The notes under the pieces are model-generated. The model was not told where the DNA came from. It saw only the letters and a program-made list of their open reading frames with translations, and ran no database searches. Shown here in pieces: positions 6,158 to 12,261 of a stretch of 16,880 bases of DNA; within the stretch, counting starts at the first letter, position 1, and the number at the start of each line of letters is the position of its first letter. The translations under genes and the position numbers were made by a program. Origin of the DNA: Chloroflexota bacterium (GTDB lineage: Bacteria > Chloroflexota > Anaerolineae > CG2-30-64-16). The stretch spans positions 1 to 16,880 of the forward strand of contig JAKPQT010000683.1 in the NCBI GenBank assembly GCA_029555885.1, read 5' to 3'.

Positions 6158-6304
6158 ATGAAAAAAGGACTCACCTTGATCCTGGATGATGCCGATCTGA
6201 TCGAACTCTGTCGTGTCTTGCTCGACCGGGATGCGGATGCGGCCCTTGCCTTCTTGCAACAGCACCTCAAGGGCAAGGCGCGCGACCTCTTGGAGGGCGG
6301 CTGA
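6158..6304 (+). CDS. 48-residue small conserved-looking protein
   Basis: ATG 6158 is preceded by a perfect AGGAGG at 6145-6150 with a 7-base spacer, among the best ribosome binding sites in the window. The frame runs 49 codons to TGA 6302-6304. The product begins MKKGLTLILDDADLIELCRV and ends in a basic helix (LKGKARDLLEGG). It appears to be a strand followed by two amphipathic helices, with one cysteine (C18). It has no signal peptide or membrane segment. Spacing of 35 bases from the Fe-S protein suggests it is the last gene of the same operon. I cannot assign a function. An adaptor or regulatory role is possible. Confidence 0.65.
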   Translation: MKKGLTLILDDADLIELCRVLLDRDADAALAFLQQHLKGKARDLLEGG

Positions 6305-6387
6305 AAGGTCATGCTCGAAACGCCCGGTGCGGGCGTTCAGCCGCGCTTGCCGTAACCCAGATAAACACCTGAGAGAGAGAAGTAAGC

Positions 6388-7530
6388 ATGGACACCACAA
6401 GCCTGCTGCGCCAGATCGCGTGTCTCTTAGAGTGCCCCCCCCACAATGTTGACTGCCAGTTGCATAGCGCACTCGAATGCCTCTGTGCTGGCATGGGGGC
6501 AGTGGCCACAGGGATCTTCTGGCCTGACACCACGGGACGGCTGCAGCCGCACGGTCAGTACCCGTCACAGTTCACTGCGGCGGGCGATCTGTTGGCGGAA
6601 ATCGATCGCTTTGAGCAGACGCGTCCCTTCTCCTGGGATTCCGGTCGCCTGCGCGGGCTGGCTGCACCAATGCGCGCCGGCGGGGAGACATTGGGCCGGA
6701 TCTGGGTCCTTGCGCCGGCGGACAAGGGTTTCGAAGCGGCCGAAGAGCAGTTTGTTGCCATCGTGGCCAACCAGTTGGCCCTTGCGCTCGAGAATGCCCG
6801 CCGGTACAACGAAGAGAGCCATGTGGCCGCGCGACGCGCGGAACTGCTGCGTCGCGTCATCGCTACCCAGGACGAGCGGTGCCGGCGCGTCTCGCGGGAG
6901 CTGCACGACGAAATCAGCCAATCCCTCGCCGCGATGGCGCTCGACCTGGAAGGGCTCCAGGCAGCCGGGCAGGTGACTGACGACCGCGCGCTGGAGCGGC
7001 TCGGCAATCTGCGCAGCGGCGTGCTGGCGGCGCTGGATGAGGTAAACCGTATCATCCTCGACTTGCGGCCGACGCTGCTCGAAGACTTGGGGTTAGTTCC
7101 AGCCTTGCGCTGGTACGCGGCCCAACGCCTGGAGGTCGCCGGCGTCAAGGTGCACATGCGTGCGGCCGGTGTGAATAGCCGCCTGGCCCCTCACCTGGAG
7201 ACCACCCTCTACCGCATTGGTCAGGAGGCGCTGACCAACGTGGCCCGCCATGCGCACGCGGCCAACGTCTGGGTGACCATCCGGCAGCGAAGCGGACACG
7301 TCGAGTTATCTGTGCGGGATGACGGTCGGGGCTTCGATGTGGAGCAGGTGCTCGCCAGCCCGGACACCCGCGTCGGCATCGGCCTCTTTGGTATGAAGGA
7401 GCGCGCGGCCCTGGCCGGCGGCCGGTGCGGGCTCCACTCGTCGCCTGGTTGCGGCGCCCGGGTCATCGTGCGCATTCCGCTGGGTGAAGCTGAGGTGGCG
7501 TATGAGTCCCATCCGCGTGCTGCTGGCTGA
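6388..7530 (+). CDS. Soluble GAF-type sensor histidine kinase (NarL/LiaS/DegS class)
   Basis: A 380-residue protein with no membrane segment. Residues 1-140 form a GAF-like sensor region, with five cysteines at 12, 16, 23, 31 and 33 clustered at its N-terminus. A helical stretch leads to the HisKA_3 dimerisation motif RVSRELHDEISQSLAAMALD, with phospho-acceptor H173. The ATPase domain shows the N box (QEALTNVARHA, N284), G1 (DDGRGF, 311-316) and G2 (GIGLFGM, 330-336). Being cytoplasmic with a cysteine cluster, it resembles redox- or oxygen-sensing kinases such as NreB and AirS, though the spacing differs, so the ligand is an inference. Its 3' end overlaps the response regulator by 29 bases. 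Confidence 0.9.
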   Translation: MDTTSLLRQIACLLECPPHNVDCQLHSALECLCAGMGAVATGIFWPDTTGRLQPHGQYPSQFTAAGDLLAEIDRFEQTRPFSWDSGRLRGLAAPMRAGGETLGRIWVLAPADKGFEAAEEQFVAIVANQLALALENARRYNEESHVAARRAELLRRVIATQDERCRRVSRELHDEISQSLAAMALDLEGLQAAGQVTDDRALERLGNLRSGVLAALDEVNRIILDLRPTLLEDLGLVPALRWYAAQRLEVAGVKVHMRAAGVNSRLAPHLETTLYRIGQEALTNVARHAHAANVWVTIRQRSGHVELSVRDDGRGFDVEQVLASPDTRVGIGLFGMKERAALAGGRCGLHSSPGCGARVIVRIPLGEAEVAYESHPRAAG

Positions 7531-8143
7531 CGACCACGCCGTACTTCGCGATTCCCTTGCCGCGTTCCTGGCGCTCTACGACGACATCGAGGTTGTGGGT
7601 CACGCGGGTGATGGGGTGGAGACGCTGGCGCAGATCGCTGCGCTGCATCCCGATGTCGTGCTGCTGGACCTGCACATGCCCGGCCTTGGAGGCCTGGAAG
7701 TGTTGCGTCGCGCGGCGCACGAACACCCGGCTTGCCGTATCGTCGTGCTGACGCAGTACGACGCCCCCCTGAACATCTTGTCCGCGCTCCAGGCTGGCGC
7801 GCGCGGCTACCTCCTGAAGAGGGCCGGCGGCGCCGAGGTGGTACAGGCCTTGCGCGCCGTGGCACGCGGGGAGAGTGTGCTGCACCCGGCGGTGACGCAA
7901 TTCGTGATCGACAGCGCGGTCAAGGCCGCCAGCGGCTTGGGGGAGGCCGAAGTCAAAGCCACCTTGACAGGCCGCGAGCGTGAAGTCCTGCATCTGATCG
8001 GCGAGGGACAGACGAACACTGAGATCGGCAGGACTCTTGGGATCAGTCCCAAGACTGTAGATAAGCACCGGGCGAACATTATGGAGAAACTGCACATCAC
8101 CACACGCGCCGCTCTAATTCGTTACGCGATCGAGCACCCCTGA
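7502..8143 (+). CDS. NarL/LuxR-family response regulator
   Basis: A 213-residue protein. The receiver domain (1-120) has the acidic pair D10-D11, the phospho-acceptor D56 in VVLLDLHMPG, the T84-x switch strand and K106 in GYLLKRAGG. A linker joins it to a LuxR-type helix-turn-helix at about 150-210, LTGREREVLHLIGEG followed by TNTEIGRTLGISPKTVDKH. It is the evident partner of the histidine kinase whose 3' end it overlaps. ATG 7502 is preceded by GAGG at 7492-7495. Candidate targets are the octaheme cytochrome promoter directly downstream or the thiol cluster upstream. Only position supports this. Confidence 0.92.
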   Translation: MSPIRVLLADDHAVLRDSLAAFLALYDDIEVVGHAGDGVETLAQIAALHPDVVLLDLHMPGLGGLEVLRRAAHEHPACRIVVLTQYDAPLNILSALQAGARGYLLKRAGGAEVVQALRAVARGESVLHPAVTQFVIDSAVKAASGLGEAEVKATLTGREREVLHLIGEGQTNTEIGRTLGISPKTVDKHRANIMEKLHITTRAALIRYAIEHP

Positions 8144-8144
8144 A

Positions 8145-8177
8145 CCGTTGGGCGGTGGGCACCCGCTACGGATTTTT
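8145..8177 (+). terminator. Probable intrinsic terminator after the response regulator
   Basis: CCGT (8145-8148) pairs with ACGG (8168-8171), and GCGG (8152-8155) pairs with CCGC (8163-8166), with a small internal loop and a 7-base apical loop. The stem is followed by ATTTTT (8172-8177). It begins one base after the response regulator stop codon. Confidence 0.5.
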
Positions 8178-8182
8178 CCCCA

Positions 8183-8212
8183 TATACAGCTCCCCCAATT
8201 GTTTGCTACAAT
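8183..8212 (+). promoter_or_regulatory. Candidate promoter of the octaheme cytochrome gene
   Basis: TATACA (8183-8188) and TACAAT (8207-8212) are spaced 18 bases apart and match the -35 and -10 consensus at 4/6 and 5/6. ATTGT-N5-ACAAT (8198-8212) forms a short inverted repeat over the -10. A start near 8219 would give a leader of about 180 bases. That leader contains a GAGCGC/GCGCTC stem (8230-8261), but no riboswitch I recognise. Confidence 0.45.
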
Positions 8213-8399
8213 CTACACAATGCAGTACCGAGCGCTGGCCGGCGATTGGTTGTACGCGCTCATCTGCCTGGACCCAAGCCTGTGCATGGCGCTGATACCT
8301 TCTTCGGCGAGTCAGAGACGGTAGGCATACCCCCCACGAGACCGCGCTGGACGAATCCACAATGGCAAAACCCAATACCCACTACAAGGAGGAACGCAC

Positions 8400-10709
8400 G
8401 TGAAAACCAGGCTCATTCTAGGAGTCCTTCTCGTCATCACACTGATGCTGGCAGGATGTGCCGGGACCGTCGGACCCGCAGGACCTCAGGGACCCGCTGG
8501 ACCTGCAGGGCCAGCTGGACCCCAGGGACCGGCCGGACCTCAGGGACCGGCCGGACCTCAGGGACCCGCAGGCCCTGCAGGTCCTGCAGCCGTGGTGGCC
8601 GAAGACACAGCCGATCCGGCTGCGATCAGCGGCCAGGTGGTTGATGCCAGCGGCAATGGCGTGGAGAACGCCATCGTAACCGTAGAGGATCAAACGGCGA
8701 GCGCCACCACCTCAGCCGACGGGTCCTTCGAACTAGTCGATGTGACACCGGGCTTCGCATATCTGTATGTGGCCGCACCTTCAGAGGCCTACTTGGATGG
8801 CGAGACCCGCTCTGCGATCTATGCTGAGGCCGGATCGACCGTGTCGGATGTCGTCATTACACTCTCCGGTCGCCCCAGCGCCGCTGCAAAATCGGTCGGC
8901 GGGGCCACATGTCAGGGCTGTCACGTCGGCATGTGGCCGGACCTATTTGCCGCGCTGGACGGCAGCCCGCAGGCGGCGGCCCACTCACGCTTCGTGACCG
9001 AGGGAACGAGTAACCTTGTCTACCCGGAACTGTGGCCGGTCCCTGGTGACAAGTACCTGCCGCGCGATCCCAAGGGTGCGCTGCTCATGGTGCAAGATCC
9101 GGCCGACGGCAAGGGACTGGTCAATGTTGTGCTCTGCACGCGTGATGGTGACGCGGGCCGGGAGTACATTTTCAAGTTTTACCAGGAACTCCCCGAAGGC
9201 GCCGCGCCGCGCACGGAAGATCAGCTTGACTGTGCGGCGGACGACACCGCGGTGTTCATTCCCGTGGCTGGCACGATTGGCGGCGAGGGCAACTGGGGCG
9301 AAGGCTATGTTGACCCGGCGCACGAGGTTGATGATCTGCCCAACTTCGGCGAAGGCAAGCAGCGCTACCTGGCGCGCGTCCAAGATGTGCCCTACCTGGT
9401 GACCTGGATGGAGGAGCACGGGGTGCCGTTGGAGCGCGCCAAGCAGGACTACGTGGCCTACATGCCGGTCTATGTGGTGCAAGACGGCACACCGGCCGAC
9501 GCCGATATCCTGTCCGGCAACGAGGTGGGGACGCCGAAATTCTGGCAGAAGTCACCGGCTCACTGGGCCACGCCCGACAACACGCTCTCCAGGAACTGCG
9601 CCGGATGTCATGCTACCGGCGTCGAGATCACGTATGAAACGTTCACTGATGGCGAGGAAACCTTCAAGGCCGTGGTGACCGATTGGAACTACACCGACCT
9701 GAACATCTCCTGCGAACGCTGCCACGGTCCCGGATCGGAGCATGTTGCGGCCAGGGACAAGGCGACGATCATCAGCCCACAATACCTTACCGCCGAGGCC
9801 AGCAATGAACTGTGCGGCCAGTGCCATGCCTCTCACGCAGGGAAGAGCCTGGCACCAGAGGGCATCTTCAAGTACGCCTTCGATGAGACCTACAAAGACA
9901 CGCTGGGCAACGGCTTCTTCGTGCCGGGCGTCTACGACCTGGCGACCTTCTACGCCAACTTGAACGAGCCGACGCTGAACGACAATTGGCAGGAAGGCTC
10001 GTTCCATTCGTGGCCCGACGAGTCGCACAGCCGCGCCCACTCGCAGATGCTGCCGGAGTTCCTGCAGTCGGCCCATGTCAATAACCCGTATCAGAAGCTC
10101 ACCTGCGCCACCTGCCATGATCCACACCGCCTGGATGGCGGGCCGGCCTCCCTGGTGGTGGACGGTTACGACTTCCAGAAGGCAGGCTATGGCAACAATA
10201 CGCTGTGTCTGGCCTGCCACGCCACTCACGGCCCGTTCGAGGATGTGTCGAAAGATGACGTGGCCGCTGTGCACGTCAATGCCGGCGGGCAGGCAAGCAA
10301 AGATGGGGAAGCTTTGACCTCGGAGGCCATGAACGTCAAGCTTGCGCTGAACCGCATAGCCAACGCGGTCGGCAAGCACATGCAGGTGGGCGCCGGCATG
10401 GGCGGCGCGCTTTACACGCCCGACGATCCCGATATGCCGGTGGGCAACTGCAACTCCTGCCACATGGCGCAGATCGGCAAGCTGCAGGATGTCAACGATG
10501 ACGCGCAATACCGCCTGGCACCTGACTCAAACGGGCTGAGCGCCGTGGCCGCCGGCAACGTAGCCTCGCACGTGTTCGACATCGTCTGGCCCGGCCAGAG
10601 CGCGATCCTGAAGAATCCGGACCCGGCCGCCGGTCACGACTACGACATCATGCCCAACTCGTGCAGCGCGTGTCACGCCTTCGCGCGCATCAGTGGAGAC
10701 GCTGACTGA
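8400..10709 (+). CDS. Octaheme cytochrome c lipoprotein with collagen-like stalk
   Basis: A 769-residue exported protein. The signal peptide ends in a lipobox (LMLAGC20), so C20 is probably lipidated. Residues 22-63 are fourteen uninterrupted Gly-X-Y triplets, thirteen of them GPA or GPQ. Residues 75-157 (ISGQVVDASGNGVENAIVTV, then a DGSF turn) look like a carboxypeptidase-regulatory-like beta sandwich. Eight CxxCH heme sites follow at 171, 400, 438, 472, 569, 603, 684 and 755, in contexts (CAGCHATG, CERCHGPGSEH, CATCHDPH) like the cytochrome c554/c-prime group. It is probably a surface electron carrier or a reductase/oxidase of unknown substrate. GTG 8400 has AAGGAGG at 8386-8392. A terminator follows, so it is likely monocistronic. 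Confidence 0.9.
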   Translation: MKTRLILGVLLVITLMLAGCAGTVGPAGPQGPAGPAGPAGPQGPAGPQGPAGPQGPAGPAGPAAVVAEDTADPAAISGQVVDASGNGVENAIVTVEDQTASATTSADGSFELVDVTPGFAYLYVAAPSEAYLDGETRSAIYAEAGSTVSDVVITLSGRPSAAAKSVGGATCQGCHVGMWPDLFAALDGSPQAAAHSRFVTEGTSNLVYPELWPVPGDKYLPRDPKGALLMVQDPADGKGLVNVVLCTRDGDAGREYIFKFYQELPEGAAPRTEDQLDCAADDTAVFIPVAGTIGGEGNWGEGYVDPAHEVDDLPNFGEGKQRYLARVQDVPYLVTWMEEHGVPLERAKQDYVAYMPVYVVQDGTPADADILSGNEVGTPKFWQKSPAHWATPDNTLSRNCAGCHATGVEITYETFTDGEETFKAVVTDWNYTDLNISCERCHGPGSEHVAARDKATIISPQYLTAEASNELCGQCHASHAGKSLAPEGIFKYAFDETYKDTLGNGFFVPGVYDLATFYANLNEPTLNDNWQEGSFHSWPDESHSRAHSQMLPEFLQSAHVNNPYQKLTCATCHDPHRLDGGPASLVVDGYDFQKAGYGNNTLCLACHATHGPFEDVSKDDVAAVHVNAGGQASKDGEALTSEAMNVKLALNRIANAVGKHMQVGAGMGGALYTPDDPDMPVGNCNSCHMAQIGKLQDVNDDAQYRLAPDSNGLSAVAAGNVASHVFDIVWPGQSAILKNPDPAAGHDYDIMPNSCSACHAFARISGDAD
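8463..8588 (+). repeat. Gly-X-Y coding tandem repeat (collagen-like stalk)
   Basis: The DNA coding for residues 22-63 of the octaheme cytochrome is built of 9-bp GPA/GPQ units. Two exact 18-bp copies (GGACCGGCCGGACCTCAG) lie at 8526-8543 and 8544-8561, with imperfect copies on both sides. The exact copies suggest recent expansion, and stalk length could vary between strains by slippage or recombination. Confidence 0.9.
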
Positions 10710-10964
10710 GTACCCGGCGGCACGCCGGCTTGAGAGTAATGCGCGCAGTCTGAGACTCCCGAATCCTCCGCAGGGTCCGGGAGTCTTTGTACTTGCGCTC
10801 CACGCCGCCGGCCCCATGTCACGTCAAGGAATGCGCGTCCGAGTCAGGGCCATTCTGTGCCTGGTCGAAATGCTTGACTCCGGCGGGGGACCAGCAACGC
10901 TCGTCGAAATACCAGCCTGTCTTTGAGAGTCCGCTCGACTCACCAGCTTAACCGCCACCCCTAC
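10710..10964 (+). other. Intergenic region without a gene
   Basis: About 255 bases separate the cytochrome stop from the arsR promoter. Apart from the terminator at 10753-10788, I see only short open frames with no ribosome binding site and no recognisable RNA or repeat. The base composition is close to that of the neighbouring genes. Confidence 0.5.
10753..10788 (+). terminator. Probable terminator after the octaheme cytochrome
   Basis: AGACTCCCG (10753-10761) and CGGGAGTCT (10778-10786) are an exact 9-bp inverted repeat with a 16-base loop. A short run of three T residues follows. The strong stem 44 bases past the stop codon supports termination, although the T-tract is weak. Confidence 0.6.
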
Positions 10965-11010
10965 TTGACACATCGTCCGTTTTGCGTATCATATCAGGCA
11001 TGATTGATAT
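10965..11010 (+). promoter_or_regulatory. arsRC promoter with ArsR-type operator
   Basis: A perfect -35 TTGACA (10965-10970) and TATCAT (10987-10992) are separated by 16 bases. ATATCA-N8-TGATAT (10991-10996 and 11005-11010) is an exact inverted repeat covering the end of the -10, the start of transcription and the ATG at 11000. It is well placed for autorepression by the ArsR domain encoded directly downstream. Confidence 0.7.
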
Positions 11011-11809
11011 AAATGAGGTGAGTGCAATCTGTCCGACCCAGATGGGCGCGCCGGATACCTTCAAGCTCCTGGCCGACGACTTGCGCTGGCAGATTGTCAC
11101 GCAGCTCGCGCACAGCGACCTGCGGGTCCAGGAATTGACCGCGCGCACTGGCCGACCCCAGAACCTCGTCTCGTATCATCTCAGACAGCTCCGCGAACAC
11201 GGCCTCGTGACCGAGCGCCGGAGCAGCGCGGATGGCCGCGACGTATACTACACGTTGGACCTGGATGGCCTGGCCGTGCGCCTGCGGGAGAGTGGTCAGG
11301 CTCTGCACCCGATTCTGGCGCGTGCGAATTCCGAGTCGACGGCATCTCTCCCCGTAGCACCGGCCGCCGGTCCCTGTAGAACCGTCCTTTTCGTCTGCAC
11401 GCACAATAGTGCGCGCTCGCAGATGGCGGAAGGCTTCGTCAATAACATGACAGGTTCGGTCGTGCGCGCCTTCAGTGCCGGCTTGCATGCCACCCAAGTC
11501 CATCCCCTCGCGGAGGCTGTCATGGCGGAGCTTGGTGCCCCGATCGCAGGACAACGCTCCAAGACGCTGGCCGAGTTCGCCGGCGAGACCTTCGATCTCG
11601 TCGTCACGGTCTGCGACAGCGCACGTGAGGCGTGCCCGGCCTTCGCAGGCGCGCGGGAGCAGCTTCACTGGAGTATTGCGGACCCGGCGCAAGCGACCGG
11701 GGCCGCGGCAGAGCTGCACGCGGTGTTCATGCAGACAGCCCAGCAGATCAGACGGCGAGTGGAGCATCTGCTAGCTTACCTCGCCGCGACTGTCAGTTAC
11801 CCGCATTAA
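11000..11809 (+). CDS. ArsR repressor fused to thioredoxin-type ArsC arsenate reductase
   Basis: A 269-residue fusion. Residues 15-108 are a winged-helix ArsR domain (recognition helix QNLVSYHLRQLREHGLV). The canonical ELCVCDL metal site is absent: the helix reads DLRVQELTA and the domain has only C11. Residues 127-262 are a low-molecular-weight phosphatase/ArsC domain with C133-THNSA-R139-S, C205 and C212 (VTVCDSAREACP), and D228 in the DP loop. This is the three-cysteine layout of thioredoxin-coupled ArsC such as the S. aureus enzyme, which reduces arsenate to arsenite. ATG 11000 lies almost at the predicted transcription start and has no Shine-Dalgarno sequence. TTG 10982 lies upstream of the expected start site and is less likely. 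Confidence 0.88.
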   Translation: MIDINEVSAICPTQMGAPDTFKLLADDLRWQIVTQLAHSDLRVQELTARTGRPQNLVSYHLRQLREHGLVTERRSSADGRDVYYTLDLDGLAVRLRESGQALHPILARANSESTASLPVAPAAGPCRTVLFVCTHNSARSQMAEGFVNNMTGSVVRAFSAGLHATQVHPLAEAVMAELGAPIAGQRSKTLAEFAGETFDLVVTVCDSAREACPAFAGAREQLHWSIADPAQATGAAAELHAVFMQTAQQIRRRVEHLLAYLAATVSYPH

Positions 11810-11823
11810 GCAAGGAGATGACC

Positions 11824-12261
11824 GTGGTTACAACCAAAGTGCTGTTCTTGTGCACGGGCAACTCAGCCCGGAGCCAAATGGCCGAAGCATATCTGCGACA
11901 CTATGCCGGCGACCGGTTCGAGGCCCACAGCGCCGGCCTGGAGCCGAAGGGCATCAACCCCTACACCGTGCGCGTCATGGCGGAAGTCGGGATCAGCCTG
12001 GACGGGCAGCGCTCGAAGAGCGTCATGGAGTATCTGGGCCGGGTCAACTTCGGCTACCTGATCACCGTTTGCAGCCATGCCGAAGAGCACTGCCCGCGTA
12101 CCTTCCTTGGCGTCAGTCACCGCCTGCACTGGGACCTGGAGGACCCGGCTGCGTTTGTCGGGTCAGAGGCGGAGACCCTGGCGAAATTCCGTGTCGTCCG
12201 GGATGAGGTCGATCGTCGCATTCGCGCGTGGTTGGCGGAAGTCGGGGAGGCTGATGAGTAG
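11824..12261 (+). CDS. arsC: Thioredoxin-coupled arsenate reductase ArsC
   Basis: This 145-residue protein is a stand-alone ArsC of the low-molecular-weight tyrosine phosphatase fold. The P-loop C10-T-G-N-S-A-R16-S is at the position of Cys10 in the S. aureus enzyme. The relay pair C83 and C90 (TVCSHAEEHCP) and the aspartate D107 (EDP) are present. It reduces arsenate and would be recycled by thioredoxin, of which the window encodes several. GTG 11824 is preferred over ATG 11818 because AAGGAG at 11812-11817 abuts the ATG and is spaced correctly only for the GTG. It starts 14 bases after the arsR-arsC fusion, so the two reductase domains are co-transcribed. A protein tyrosine phosphatase role is less likely given the three cysteines. 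Confidence 0.9.
   Translation: MVTTKVLFLCTGNSARSQMAEAYLRHYAGDRFEAHSAGLEPKGINPYTVRVMAEVGISLDGQRSKSVMEYLGRVNFGYLITVCSHAEEHCPRTFLGVSHRLHWDLEDPAAFVGSEAETLAKFRVVRDEVDRRIRAWLAEVGEADE

Noticed and set aside
6319..6337. AACGCCC/GGGCGTT hairpin before the histidine kinase as a terminator
   Set aside because: The 7-bp stem is not followed by a T-run, so it is at most a weak structure.
8213..8399. Riboswitch (for example c-di-GMP) in the long leader of the cytochrome gene
   Set aside because: I could not find the conserved elements of any riboswitch class that I know. Only a 6-bp stem is apparent.
8362..8403. 13-codon frame ending in GTGA overlap with the octaheme cytochrome start, a possible leader peptide
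   Set aside because: No ribosome binding site precedes its ATG and the peptide has no attenuator-like codon run. The overlap is likely chance.
8463..8588. Short regular repeats as a CRISPR array or noncoding satellite
   Set aside because: The 9-bp periodicity is in frame and encodes Gly-X-Y triplets directly after a lipobox. There are no spacers.
9552..10508. 318-codon minus-strand frame inside the octaheme cytochrome
   Set aside because: Long antisense frames are common in GC-rich genes. The plus strand encodes eight CxxCH motifs across this stretch.
11824..12261. Protein tyrosine phosphatase
   Set aside because: The fold is shared, but the relay cysteines C83 and C90 and the ars operon context fit arsenate reductase.
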